Source of the DNA: Trichoplusia ni
Taxonomy: Eukaryota > Arthropoda > Insecta > Lepidoptera > Noctuidae
DNA: 64,000 nucleotides
Direction: 5' to 3'
Assembly (NCBI RefSeq): GCF_003590095.1
Contig: NC_039490.1
Span: 9,751,834 to 9,815,833 of the forward strand
Part shown: in pieces, positions 21,401-27,989 of the stretch
Numbering within the stretch: the first letter of the stretch is position 1
Layout: each line of letters starts with the position of its first letter
The notes under the pieces: model-generated
What the model saw: the letters and a program-made list of their open reading frames with translations, nothing else
The model's database searches: none
What the model was told of the DNA's origin: nothing
Position numbers and translations under genes: made by a program

Positions 21401-21767
21401 AGAAACCATAAGTTACTCTTTTTAGAAATAAATGTCTATAAAATATACAGTACAATTTATTTAATATTCAACAGCGCATAGTAAAATGAGGCCTACTTGA
21501 AATAAAAACTTATGATTTTGCTTTTGCACCAGCCAGAAATAAATGTCTTAGAATAATGACGGCATACCTGTAACTGTGCATCGTACAGGGTGCCCGGCCC
21601 ACAGCTCATCTCAATTTTGTTTCCATTGCTGCATTGGTAGTACTTCGAGCAGTCGCTCTCGTGTGGCATATACAGTTGTTCTTGGAAATTCGATGGGCAG
21701 CCATTGGGCAGGAACTGTGCGGATGACGCGGCTATCAGTGTCGCAAATATGATAGCTTTGTACATAT
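1..21767 (-). CDS. Giant multi-domain chitin-binding mucin (peritrophin / insect intestinal mucin type), 3' end outside window
   Basis: Gene-level entry; the coding exons are listed separately. Joining minus-strand exons at GT/AG sites gives one open frame of more than 5,200 codons: signal peptide, then 16 complete six-cysteine domains with CBM14 spacing (C-x13-20-C-x5-6-C-x9-C-x12-C-x6-9-C), separated by Thr/Ser/Pro-rich linkers. Exons: 21568-21767, 20986-21243, 20392-20679, 19591-19893, 18567-19298, 10136-17248, 9327-9614, 8890-9087, 8229-8510, 7643-7939, 7069-7341, 6523-6726, 6015-6353, 5447-5686, 1791-5285, 794-1420 and 1-497. Every junction is phase 0. Known family role: secreted chitin-binding proteins of the peritrophic matrix or cuticle; the linkers are probable O-glycosylation sites. 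The gut-lining assignment is inference. A non-coding 5' exon must lie to the right of 21767, and the gene continues left of base 1. Confidence 0.88.
498..793. other. Intron 16-17, with a MITE-like fragment
   Basis: A phase-0 intron of 296 bp. Bases about 645-705 resemble the central part of the inverted-repeat element family seen at 18250-18389 and 36500-36675 (the decayed string cctgactagt and the catgattaaggattccg block). Nothing else is recognisable. Confidence 0.55.
794..1420 (-). CDS. Coding exon 16: end of domain 15, Ser/Thr mucin linker, start of divergent domain 16
   Basis: ACVPIEEGGCTRP, then about 155 residues, first Ser-rich with Glu (TSESTSSESTST type), later Thr/Pro/Glu-rich. 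Domain 16 is CPPGAIGTFPNPDKC, EFYMC, TLTC and AGFEYYHPSG. It is 209 codons; the donor is GGT|GTAAGT after 794. Its end (EYYHPSG) differs from the EFDPE ending of the other subfamily-B domains, and PHP is PNP. Confidence 0.85.
1421..1790. other. Intron 15-16
   Basis: A phase-0 intron of 370 bp, AT-rich. I see no repeat or RNA in it. Confidence 0.6.
1791..5285 (-). CDS. Coding exon 15: 1,165-codon TTEGSG-repeat mucin exon, end of domain 14 to start of domain 15
   Basis: RCEEIAEGGCTYN ends domain 14. A Ser/Glu-rich lead-in of about 80 residues follows, then roughly one hundred units of 9 or 10 residues, TTEGSGLES and TTEGSGLGES (27 or 30 bp), from about 4950 down to 1970. Domain 15 starts with CPPNEFGHVAHPDRC, AFYMC, LLTC and GNGLEFDPEVK. 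The donor is AAG|GTTGGT after 1791. Unlike exon 6 the repeat is acidic and Gly/Ser-rich. Ser-Gly pairs are very frequent, so glycosaminoglycan attachment is possible as well as O-glycans (inference). Confidence 0.86.
5447..5686 (-). CDS. Coding exon 14: end of domain 13, linker, start of domain 14
   Basis: VCVEIAVGGCTLG, a linker of about 25 Thr/Pro residues, then CPPGVFGHVPHPELC, EFFLC, PLTC and PDGFEFDVNTK. It is 80 codons. The acceptor is AATTTCAG|GTC TGT and the donor AAG|GTAAGT after 5447. Confidence 0.85.
5687..6014. other. Intron 13-14
   Basis: A phase-0 intron of 328 bp, AT-rich; nothing recognisable. Confidence 0.6.
6015..6353 (-). CDS. Coding exon 13: end of domain 12, Pro/Thr/Asp linker, start of domain 13
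   Basis: RCIEIAEGGCTYT, a linker of about 55 residues richer in Pro, Asp and Glu than most, then CPEGVFGNVAHPSKC, SYYVC, LATC and EGYEFDPETS. It is 113 codons; the donor is AGC|GTAAGT after 6015. Confidence 0.85.
6523..6726 (-). CDS. Coding exon 12: end of domain 11, short linker, start of domain 12
   Basis: DCVLIAEGGCTYS, a linker of about 13 Thr/Pro residues, then CPSHIYGNIPHPTEC, LFYLC, LLSC and SSGFEFDPETK. It is 68 codons. The donor is AAG|GTAAGG after 6523. Like exon 8, a near-linkerless pair of domains. Confidence 0.85.
6727..7068. other. Intron 11-12
   Basis: A phase-0 intron of 342 bp, AT-rich; nothing recognisable. Confidence 0.6.
7069..7341 (-). CDS. Coding exon 11: end of domain 10, linker, start of divergent domain 11
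   Basis: TCVPIVEGGCTLG, a Thr/Ser/Pro linker, then CPPGFIGTIPHPEIC, SFIVC, HLTC and SHGFEYDSAAQ. It is 91 codons; the donor is CAG|GTAATT. The domain departs from its neighbours: the aromatic pair before Cys3 (FY or YY elsewhere) is FI, and an acidic NNDE turn replaces the Gly-rich loop. Confidence 0.84.
7342..7642. other. Intron 10-11
   Basis: A phase-0 intron of 301 bp, AT-rich; nothing recognisable. Confidence 0.6.
7643..7939 (-). CDS. Coding exon 10: end of domain 9, linker, start of domain 10
   Basis: TCVEIAEGGCTLG, a Thr-rich linker of about 40 residues, then CPVGLFGNVPHPEIC, SYYTC, QLFC and GSGFEFDPELK. It is 99 codons. The donor is AAG|GTTGGT, weaker than the usual GTAAG but used again at exon 15; cutting here keeps phase 0 with exon 11. 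Confidence 0.83.
8229..8510 (-). CDS. Coding exon 9: end of domain 8, linker, start of domain 9
   Basis: ECILIAEGGCTLG, a Ser/Thr linker of about 40 residues with a small acidic/Gln-rich patch, then CPSYVWGIRPHPTEC, AFYMC, LLYC and EEMEFDPETN. It is 94 codons. The acceptor is AATTTTAG|GAG TGC and the donor AAT|GTGAGT after 8229. Confidence 0.85.
8633..8876 (+). mobile_element. RTE-type LINE tail followed by a tRNA-like SINE, inside intron 8-9
   Basis: Bases 8633-8680 read like the last codons of an RTE-type ORF2 (a VQQW motif) followed by a (gat)n tail. From about 8676 a tRNA-like head follows: ggtctagtggttaatgacc as A-box region and ggttcaatttccac as a decayed B box. The body (ggacaaatgtttgtgtgatg, then tctgggtgtagtttatctat) is shared with repeats at 30388-30530, 31078-31207 and 56034-56255. 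It is antisense to the host gene. Confidence 0.65.
8890..9087 (-). CDS. Coding exon 8: end of domain 7, minimal linker, start of domain 8
   Basis: DCVRIAEGGC ends domain 7. The linker is only about a dozen residues (NSTSTPTPDSDI). Domain 8 then starts (CPPGTWGIVPDPNSC, SFYMC, PLQC, EGFEFDPETR). It is 66 codons, the shortest internal exon, so domains 7 and 8 sit nearly back to back. The donor is AGG|GTATAT after 8890. Confidence 0.85.
9327..9614 (-). CDS. Coding exon 7: end of domain 6, linker, start of domain 7
   Basis: RCVVIAEGGC supplies Cys5-Cys6 in the subfamily-B form (xCVxIAEGGCT). A linker of about 40 Thr/Ser residues follows, then CPVGIWGNIPHPTLC, SFYMC, QLFC and EGFEFDPEVK. It is 96 codons. 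The acceptor is TTTTACAG|AGA and the donor AAG|GTATGT after 9327. Confidence 0.86.
9615..10135. other. Intron 6-7
   Basis: A phase-0 intron of 521 bp, AT- and A-rich. I see no repeat family or RNA in it. Confidence 0.55.
10136..17248 (-). CDS. Coding exon 6: giant 2,371-codon mucin exon, end of domain 5 to start of domain 6
   Basis: A single uninterrupted exon. It opens with GCNWPFMVEC (Cys5-Cys6 of domain 5, subfamily A) and closes with CPPGVVGNVPHPTLC ... FCPEGHEFDIDVA (Cys1-Cys4 of domain 6, subfamily B). Between lies more than 2,200 residues of repeats. Near the start are 14-residue units such as STTKHWTKPTPGLS and TTELPTTTEEWMTS, with one Trp per unit. From about 14500 down to 10780 are 19-residue (57-bp) units such as STTGAPTTPEDLTTILPED alternating with a TTVTPDG-type unit, roughly 65 of them. 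The donor is GCG|GTGAG. The Thr density fits dense O-glycosylation (inference). Repeat number is likely to vary between individuals and assemblies. Confidence 0.87.
17807..17914. repeat. MITE-like inverted repeat in intron 5-6 (diverged copy)
   Basis: The left edge reads taacggtttaatcacgcgta and the right edge ccttaaaccgttgtta; the ends are imperfect inverted repeats of each other. The left arm matches the start of the element at 18250. The interior is unrelated or strongly decayed. Confidence 0.5.
18250..18389. mobile_element. MITE, 140 bp, with perfect 18-bp terminal inverted repeats
   Basis: Bases 18250-18267 (aaatgatgtaacggttta) are the exact reverse complement of 18372-18389. The interior has a second inverted pair, gggtgcccgac against gtcgggcaccc. 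Relatives lacking part of the structure lie at about 645-705, 26578-26662, 36500-36675 and 60293-60355. No coding capacity; non-autonomous. I could not define a clean target duplication. Confidence 0.72.
18567..19298 (-). CDS. Coding exon 5: end of domain 4, 170-residue mucin linker, start of domain 5
   Basis: GCSWPSQVTC closes domain 4. About 170 residues of Thr/Ser/Pro/Glu-rich sequence follow, first TTTEAPTT-like and later STEDPSTTEES repeats. Domain 5 then starts (NGCPADG, PHETDC, KYYTC, ERDC, APGTWFDYNLQ). It is 244 codons; the donor is CAA|GTAAGT. This is the first long mucin segment of the protein and the last exon that ends in a subfamily-A domain. Confidence 0.86.
19299..19590. other. 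Intron 4-5
   Basis: A phase-0 intron of 292 bp, AT-rich; nothing recognisable. Confidence 0.6.
19591..19893 (-). CDS. Coding exon 4: end of domain 3, Thr-rich linker, start of domain 4
   Basis: The exon opens with ECDWPHLVTC, then a Thr/Arg/Pro linker, then CPSDF, PHETDC, RYYSC, EMSC and APGTLFAFNLQ. It is 101 codons. The acceptor is TTTTTAG|GAA TGC and the donor CAG|GTAAAC after 19591. It belongs to subfamily A and is a close relative of exon 3. Confidence 0.86.
19947..20060 (-). mobile_element. tRNA-derived SINE fragment in intron 3-4
   Basis: The reverse complement carries the family-1 SINE body: a B-box-like gttcgatctccgcgtagga, then acaagctt..., tccacgaatgcttgttctga and gtctggtctc. It lies in the same orientation as the host gene. 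The tRNA-like head is decayed. The rest of the intron (19894-20391) is AT-rich and unremarkable. Confidence 0.6.
20392..20679 (-). CDS. Coding exon 3: end of domain 2, Thr/Pro linker, start of domain 3
   Basis: The exon opens with GCNWPHSVTC (Cys5-Cys6), continues with about 35 residues of Thr/Pro-rich linker, and ends with domain 3 up to GTLFDFDLQ. It is 96 codons. The donor is CAG|GTAAAC. It is very close to exon 4 in sequence (shared NWPH/DWPH opening, FKG turn and SIHY...LLPHETDC), so the two look like a recent exon duplication. Confidence 0.86.
20986..21243 (-). CDS. Coding exon 2: end of domain 1, short linker, start of domain 2
   Basis: The acceptor TTTTCAG|GTG TGC gives VCNWPFAVQC, the Cys5-Cys6 segment of domain 1. 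A short Thr/Pro linker follows, then Cys1-Cys4 of domain 2 (NGCPADF, SHETDC, KYYSC, EMPC). It is 86 codons with phase-0 ends. The donor is CAG|GTACA after 20986. Confidence 0.87.
21310..21425 (+). repeat. Dispersed repeat fragment in intron 1-2
   Basis: Contains ggcactttcaatacgttaca and ctagttgcgcggttcc, then ccggcaagaaaccataagtt. The same order of blocks occurs at 33345-33480 and, decayed, at about 57400-57510. Family not identified. Confidence 0.6.
21568..21767 (-). CDS. Coding exon 1: signal peptide and first part of chitin-binding domain 1
   Basis: The minus strand reads a pyrimidine-rich stretch ending CAG, then AT, then the ATG at 21765-21763, so the start sits two bases inside an exon and a 5' UTR exon lies upstream. 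The 66 codons begin MYKAIIFATLIAASSAQ, a classic short signal peptide with likely cleavage after the SSA. Then come Cys1 to Cys4 of a subfamily-A domain (CPSNF, PHESDC, KYYQC, EMSC, GPGTLYDAQLQ). The donor is CAG|GTATG after 21568. Cys5 and Cys6 are supplied by the next exon. Confidence 0.87.
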
Positions 21768-22760
21768 CTGGAAAGAAAAGAAAACCTCTTTTAGTGACTT
21801 CCTCATTTATCATCCTAGCCTTCTCCCAAATATGTTGGAGTCGGTTTCCAGTCTAACCGGATGCAGCTAAGTACCAGTGTTTTACAAGGAGCGACTGCCT
21901 ATCTGACATCCTCAAACCAGTTACTTGGGCAACGCGATACCTCTTTGTTAAATTGCTTCTATATGATCCCCTCACTAAGGAATATCGCTGTGTCGCATAG
22001 ATTTCATAAACATCCAAGTCATTAGCACAAGACTCCTAGACTTTAAATTGAGTAGAGTAATAACCGAATGGTGACCAAGACTTTTCAGGTGCAATTTCGG
22101 TAAGCAGGCGATATAAAAAGATGGCTGGAGTAGGATGGATGTAAAGGGCATAAAACGAGGAAAGAATGGCTTCATGAATTAGAGGCTTATGCCCTGAATT
22201 ATGACGATTCTTCTAAAGTATTGTCATCATCAGCTCGTTACAGTCCATTCCTAGACATTGGCCTCTCTTATGTCATCCTCCAGATACTAGACTGACTCCT
22301 TATGCATCCAGCCTCTGCCAGCCTTAAACTTAATATCGGATGGAGGGGATATGGGGTTACGACGTATCATAATAAAGATCACGTGGGAAACAACTCTGTC
22401 TAATGATCAGGGACTTTAGACCGTGTCTTGAATTTGAGTAGTAGAAGAAACGAGAAAGCCTGTTACTTGGTGTTAAGCGGCATCTCCCTTTCACGACCTT
22501 AATAATCATGCTATAAGTGAAGGGACTAGGATGAAACTACGAAAAAAGAAAGGCTGAAACGCGATGACATTATAATGTTTCGTTACAAAGTTCTTGACTT
22601 TTTCCAGTTTCATCAATAGTACCATATTATTGCATTGTCATCATAGTTCTGAGTAAGCGAAGTTTCATATCTAAAGCCTTAACTTGCAAAATTTTATCGC
22701 ATACATACAGACAATAAGGCATGCCAAACTAATTGAAATTGGTATAACGTCACTAAGTAG
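21768..22760. other. Region upstream of the mucin gene; holds one repeat, no visible promoter
   Basis: About 21815-21950 is a minus-strand piece of the SINE-like repeat with a (gat)n tail (ttggagtcggtttccagtct, gagcgactgcctatctgaca). The remainder is AT-rich. A non-coding first exon and promoter of the mucin gene should lie here or further right, but I cannot pick out a donor or TATA box with confidence. Confidence 0.5.
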
Positions 22761-22867
22761 ACTATGCATGACCTTTGCACTTTAAAGGTTATGAAAAACC
22801 TATGTTTTCCGTTCCCCAATTTTCAAATTTTATTTTCTAAAAAAAATGACTCCCGCATTAAGGTATT

Positions 22868-23050
22868 CAATCCTTGTGTCGCTGGGGTTTCACAAACATC
22901 CAAGTCTCATGCACAAAGACACCCAGACTATGGACAAGCATTCGTGGATCACACAAACGCTTGTCCTACGCGGGGTGCGAAACCGCGCCACGTCACGCTC
23001 AGTGGGTTTGGCGTGATGACCTCAACCTCTCGGCTATCCGTGCAGTCGTA
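22868..23050 (-). mobile_element. tRNA-derived SINE, family 1
   Basis: The reverse complement starts with a tRNA-like head (acggatagccgagaggttga), has a decayed B box, then ggacaagcgtttgtgtgatc, cacgaatgcttgtcc and ...tgggtgtctttgtgcatg, and ends in cccagcgacacaagga. The head shows it derives from a tRNA gene, but the internal promoter is degenerate. Confidence 0.72.
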
Positions 23051-23089
23051 AGTATTGTAACTTTTTCTATTCTTTTAATTAAATTACAT

Positions 23090-23559
23090 TAATTATCATT
23101 AATACGTACATAATCGTATGATCCCTGCGCAAAAGGATCTTAAAATCACACATTTGTCATATAAAAACGACTTTGAAAATTTTATTTTATTCACAATACC
23201 AAACAACAGCGTTCACTAATAACTAATATTTTTTTACAGTTAAAAGATCTAATCAAAATTAATTGAGTATTATTACAAAACCAATTGGTTAATTATTTAT
23301 ATGCTGTGTCGAAATTGTTTTGTGTTAAAGCAATTAGGGACCGTTTAATTTCATAACTGTTTAGACAACTTTTGCAGATAACAAATTTATATAAATTTTC
23401 TTTTTGCCAAGACATTACGGAAGGTAAGTCGTTCGAAATAATTAAATGTTTTTAAATGAAACAAGAATTTTTGTGGATGCTTCTGAAATTTATGTGTGTT
23501 CAAACTTCATTTCTAAAGTTTTTTGACTAATGCTTCTAAATATGGTGGCTAAGATATAA
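23090..23559. other. Gene-free AT-rich stretch
   Basis: No ORF, tRNA or repeat recognised. Confidence 0.5.
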
Positions 23560-23885
23560 GTGAATCGATCACAGGTTAAGCTGCGCTTGACGCGGTTGGT
23601 CCGTAGACTATCTTTGTCATAACGAGTTCCTCCGTGTTTCGGAAGGCACGTTAAATTGTGGGTCCCGGCTTTTATTCCTACATCTTTGACAGTCGTTACA
23701 TGTAGTCAGAAGCTCGAAAAGTCTGACAACCAGTCTAACCAAGGGGTATCGTGTTGCCCAGGTAACTGGGTTGAGGAGGTCAGATAGGCAGTCGCTCCTT
23801 GTAAAAGGCTGGTACTTAGCTGAAACCGGTTAGACTGGAAGCCGACCCCAACATAGTTGGGAAAAGGCTAGGCCGATGATGATGC
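23560..23885 (+). repeat. SINE-like dispersed repeat with (gat)n tail, near full length
   Basis: Starts near gatcacaggttaagctgcgc, passes tccgtgtttcggaaggcacg, taactgggttgaggaggtca and ggttagactggaagccgacc, and ends ggctaggccgatgatgatg. The same block order occurs on both strands elsewhere (36115-36470, 52428-52737, 60930-61278 and fragments). No coding capacity seen; probably mobilised by an RTE-type LINE, given the short-repeat tail (inference). Confidence 0.7.
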
Positions 23886-23944
23886 TTTTAAATATTAGTT
23901 CAATTTGTTGAAAAGATAACTTCACCTTATCTCAGCATTAGCTT

Positions 23945-24570
23945 AAGTCATATGACAGTTGGGTTGCTAAATCAAAGGTAGTGGGTTAGAATCCCGACAC
24001 GCGTTAAATCATTTTAAATTCATGTACGTATTGCCGTATTACAAAGCAATTATCACTTGATAAAACGGTGCAAGAAAACATCGCGAGGATAATGGCGGTA
24101 CTGGGAATGTTTCAAGGGTGCGTTGCGTCACGTCAGAGGTCTCGGGCGGGATACACCCTGACACCAGGTTGTACATCAACCATACGATAAGAAGACTACT
24201 ACTTAGATAAAGTTATTCATTACTTCAAACTAAAACATTATTTGAAATTTGACCGAGATATATGAGGAAATCCTTTCAAGTGCGAGTCCGACTCGCGACA
24301 CGTGAGGATTCCTTACAAATAAACAAATTTTAACCAAATCGCGTGAAAAAATGGTCACCCATCCAATTTATGGCCGCACCAATAGTTACTTAACCTGGTT
24401 ATTTATTTTTATGATTTGTCTTTTAACGGCAACATGTATACATCATCTGTATCAATTTCAACGGTATAGCTATCACGGTTTTTGAGATACAGCCTGGTGA
24501 CATACGAACACACGGATGGAAGGAATGACAACCGGATAGACGCTAGACAGTAGAGTCTTAGATATAGGGA
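23945..24570. repeat. Dispersed repeat fragments, family not identified
   Basis: About 24060-24190 (ggtgcaagaaaacatcgcga, ccaggttgtacatcaaccat) recurs diverged at 33790-33915. About 24345-24570 (atggtcacccatccaattta, ggtatagctatcacggttt, gagatacagcctggtgacat) recurs at 57010-57170. No protein similarity recognised. Confidence 0.5.
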
Positions 24571-24985
24571 TCCCCTTTGGGTAAAAAAATCAAAAAACTT
24601 AGTACATATAATTACAAAAGGATTCAATTTTTTTTTTCGGAAACCTTCACTTATTAATAAATTAATTTAAAAACAAAACAATGATTCAAAGTTACGTATG
24701 ACGTCACACTTTTTGTCACCAATAAATTATTGCGCAATAATTATAATCTCTTTCGTCATAAAGCTTGAATTTACAAAAGCTAACTGAAACTGGTAAAAGG
24801 AAATAACTAAAAATAGTTTTATAATAAAAAGATTTAATTTTTAAAGTTGACATGGCTGCAAAGAGTGTTTCTTGTGAGATGACGTCAGATAGAAAGGTAT
24901 GGAAGAAGAAGACATGTTGCGCCGACCACAAATATTAATAAAATAATTTGGATAAGGGCAGAGGAATGATGATCAAAAAGATTTA

Positions 24986-25127
24986 GGGCCTATTTTTCAA
25001 TCGCCAGATATCTAAATTTTATTCGACGAATATGAATGACGTTTTGACAGTTTTTGTATAGAAAATATGTCAAACGGCCATATTTATTCCTCGGATAAAA
25101 GTTATCTGACGATTGAAAAATCGGGCC
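24986..25127. mobile_element. MITE, about 142 bp
   Basis: The left end gggcctatttttcaatcg and the right end cgattgaaaaatcgggcc are inverted repeats with two mismatches, extending through a cagata / tatctg pair. The flanks are TTA on the left and ATA on the right, compatible with a 3-bp duplication altered by one change. No coding capacity. Confidence 0.65.
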
Positions 25128-26577
25128 ATATAGAAATTATTTTTTGCTTATAGTACTTAAATAGGAATATAGTTTCAAAGATACACTATCTTTCAAGAAC
25201 GATCTAGAAAATTGTTAGGTAAGGATTTATAGTTAGGTTAACTCTAGTTTTAGAAACTTAATTTTAGATCTTTCACATAATGACTGATTTGCTATATCTC
25301 TAGCGCCTTTTTTAAGTTAGGCAAAACTAAAAAAACATTTTCATTATTACTTTTAGCAAACTTTTTTCATATATTCGTTTCAGTCAATTTCTAAAATTGT
25401 TGTATTATAGATTGCACCTCGTTTTTGTAAATCATCCTAAAATTGTTTTAAACATTTAAAACTAATTGATATTTATTGCTCATCCCCCGTTATTAATAGC
25501 GTTTAGATAAGTAAATTTTATGTATTCCCGAACTCTTGTTCATATTTTTTAAAAATTTGAAATAAATCCATTCAGTAGTTTTCAAGATCTTAGCGGACAA
25601 ACAAACAGACAGATTATTTTTTCATTCCGATAAATTACCGATCACAAAGCAACGTTACTTTTGAAAAAAAAACCTTTTATGACTAACATACCTCATTCAG
25701 ATATGTATATTATAGATTACGAAAAAAGTCTACCTTAAAGAGGTTTTCTTTTAATTAACATACCTCATTCATTAAAATCCGTTATCACAATTATCATCAC
25801 AAATCTAAGGTCACTTGAAAAAACTTCACGAAAATGTGTCACTAAAAAAATATATGCTGTGTGTATAAATGTGAATACAAATAAAACAATTTGCTAAGTA
25901 CCGGTGTTATATCGAGTTAGCTACTTGTATTTATCTCGTAATCAAAATCACATCGCAAAAATATCAGCATTATACAGGGTGGTGTTGAAAAGAATTGTAA
26001 AAAAAAATAAAAGAATATCTGATTACAAGATTTTAAGCAGTAGAGTGAGTTGAGTATGAATGACGTGTGGGTTCAATACGCGTTCAGGAAAAAAAAAAGT
26101 GTTATTTTTTGTGTAGTTTTTGACATGGCGTAAGAGTCACGAAAAATCTAGTTCAGCGGTCTAGATATATGCGCGTGACAATATCGTTTTAGTATATACG
26201 GTATATAAGTATGAATTCGCATCACGAAAGTCACTATCATAATAATATATGATACATATTTACAATTTTCTTTTCAGAAATTTCCTTGCACAAACACATT
26301 ATATTAAACTTTACCAGAATTAACTAAAACACCATCACAAAACAACATCCTGTATAATATTTTACTTAAAATACATTATATTGATTACAAACTGAATTTG
26401 AAACACTAGGAAGAGATAGCGATATCTTTTTTCGGAAGGTACTCTGTTTCATCAACAAAGCCATAAACTATTAATACAGATTATCAAAAATTAAACCAAT
26501 CAATCAAACTATTTTACGTCTTGTCTTGTATTCTAAAATGCTAGAAAGATCTAGATAGCTTCTGGAGTTTCTTGCGC
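25128..26577. other. Gene-free AT-rich stretch
   Basis: No ORF of note, tRNA or clear repeat. About 26175-26245 (gtgacaatatcg, gaattcgcatcacgaaagtc) resembles short strings near 36685, perhaps an old repeat. Confidence 0.4.
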
Positions 26578-26662
26578 CGTTTTGCGTATTTATCGGGGTA
26601 GCCCGACTAGTTTCGGACCCAACCGGAGTCCTTAATCAGCTTCTGCGGGCTAGCGAGTCCTT
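26578..26662. repeat. Fragment of the 18250-type inverted-repeat element
   Basis: Reads tttatcggggtagcccgact, then cggacccaaccggagtcctt and a gctagcgagtcc end. It matches one half of the element at 36500-36675 and has lost its partner arm. Confidence 0.55.
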
Positions 26663-26730
26663 GTAATAGTGTCTAGTCTGGCAATCCAGGATTTCCTGAA
26701 TACTCTATCTTGTTAAGCGTCTGTTTATCT

Positions 26731-27057
26731 GTCTAGCTCAGTGCCGGCGTTAGGGGGGGGGGGGGGCGTGATGGAGCGATGGCCCAGGGTGACAAATTCT
26801 GGGGGGCGCCAAGGTCTGAAGTTGGAGTCTCTTGCCTCTCCTGGCGCAAACCCTCAGTGCAACCCGCAAACTGTGCTCTACGCTAGAGGTGAAATACTTT
26901 CACCGCCAAACGTAACGCTAAAGGAAAGATGAAATTCTTAATATAATTTTACTTGGGATCAGCAAAAAACTAACACTTGATATTGCTTCCCTCAAGTGGG
27001 CGCCACAAAATTTTCGCCCGGGGTGTCAGTGGCCCGTACACCGGCACTGGTCTAGCT
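26731..27057. mobile_element. hAT-type non-autonomous transposon (26739-27049) with 8-bp target duplication
   Basis: The direct repeat gtctagct occurs at 26731-26738 and 27050-27057. Between them the element starts CAGTGCCGG and ends CCGGCACTG, 9-bp perfect inverted ends. An 8-bp duplication with CAG...CTG ends is the hallmark of the hAT superfamily. The interior (311 bp in all) has a run of about 15 G after the left end and no transposase, so it is a MITE or deletion derivative. Confidence 0.78.
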
Positions 27058-27180
27058 CTTTCTTTTAGACAAGAAAAAGTGAAGATTGATTGTGAATAAT
27101 GACTTTAAGATTATCAAAGATCCACACTGCTCCCTTCTGTCGAAAGGCTTCGACTGAAACATGTTTCTCAGTTAATTATG

Positions 27181-27320
27181 GCTGCACGGACAGCCGAGTG
27201 GTATAGCTCACCACGCCAAATCTATTGTGCGTGACGTGTTGCGGGTTTGATCCCCATTTAGAGGAAGCATTTTCGTGTTCCACGAACGCTTGTTCCGAGT
27301 TTAAGGTGTCTTGCCTATTC
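27181..27320 (+). mobile_element. tRNA-derived SINE, family 1
   Basis: The head gcacggacagccgagtggta is followed by caccacgcc, a B-box-like gcgggtttgatcccc and ccacgaacgcttgttccgag. No cloverleaf can be completed, so it is not a tRNA gene. Confidence 0.7.
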
Positions 27321-27989
27321 ATGCCTACCCACCCGCCAGACAAGTATTGAATCCCTTAAAGAGTCAATTTCAAAAAAGAAAATACTTTGAAGATCTACGG
27401 GAGAAACAGATCTCGTTGAGATTGACCGTAGTCTGAAATTGTAAGACGATTTGAGCGGTGAAGGAAGTGTAAGATCGTTCACGAGAACTTTGCAGTTTGG
27501 ATAGAAGCAACTTTAAGCCCACAAACGTTCCTAAAAATACCTGCTACATTGTTTTAGGAGTTACAAACGAATTTAAGGTTTTAAAAAACTGAAATAAGTA
27601 CTTGCCACAATTTTATCAGTCATTTCCATCCTTTATTTTGGTAAAACATTTCGTTTATTTTCACAAAACACATTCAGAGTGGTATACCTATTATAACACT
27701 TTAAACTGACTGTTAGTTTGAAAACGTTTTTAGGATACCGCATCTTAAAAAAAGAAAGTCAATGCCACATAGGATTTGTCAACCTAGACTCATATTTTGG
27801 AATGCGTAAACTTATGTATTTTGTGGCTCCAAATGCTTTGAAAAATTACTTTATCGAAAGAAATGACAAGTTTTCTTCCCATTCCCTTAACATTCGCAAA
27901 TATCTATTTTCAAATTGATTTATTTAAAAATTCAACTAAAATACATACGAAAAATTCTCCAGGCTCTATAAGGCAAGAACTCTTAAGTT
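27321..27989. other. Gene-free AT-rich stretch
   Basis: No recognisable gene or repeat. The small ORF at 27718-27918 has no features of a protein family and no context supporting expression. Confidence 0.45.

Noticed and set aside
18567..21767. Separate gene made of exons 1-5
   Set aside because: Exon 5 ends with only four cysteines and exon 6 opens with the missing pair in the matching phase, so the split is not supported by the sequence.
21766..21813. Longer N-terminus starting upstream of 21765
   Set aside because: The upstream stretch contains a pyrimidine tract and acceptor CAG two bases before the ATG, and the added residues would bury the signal peptide.
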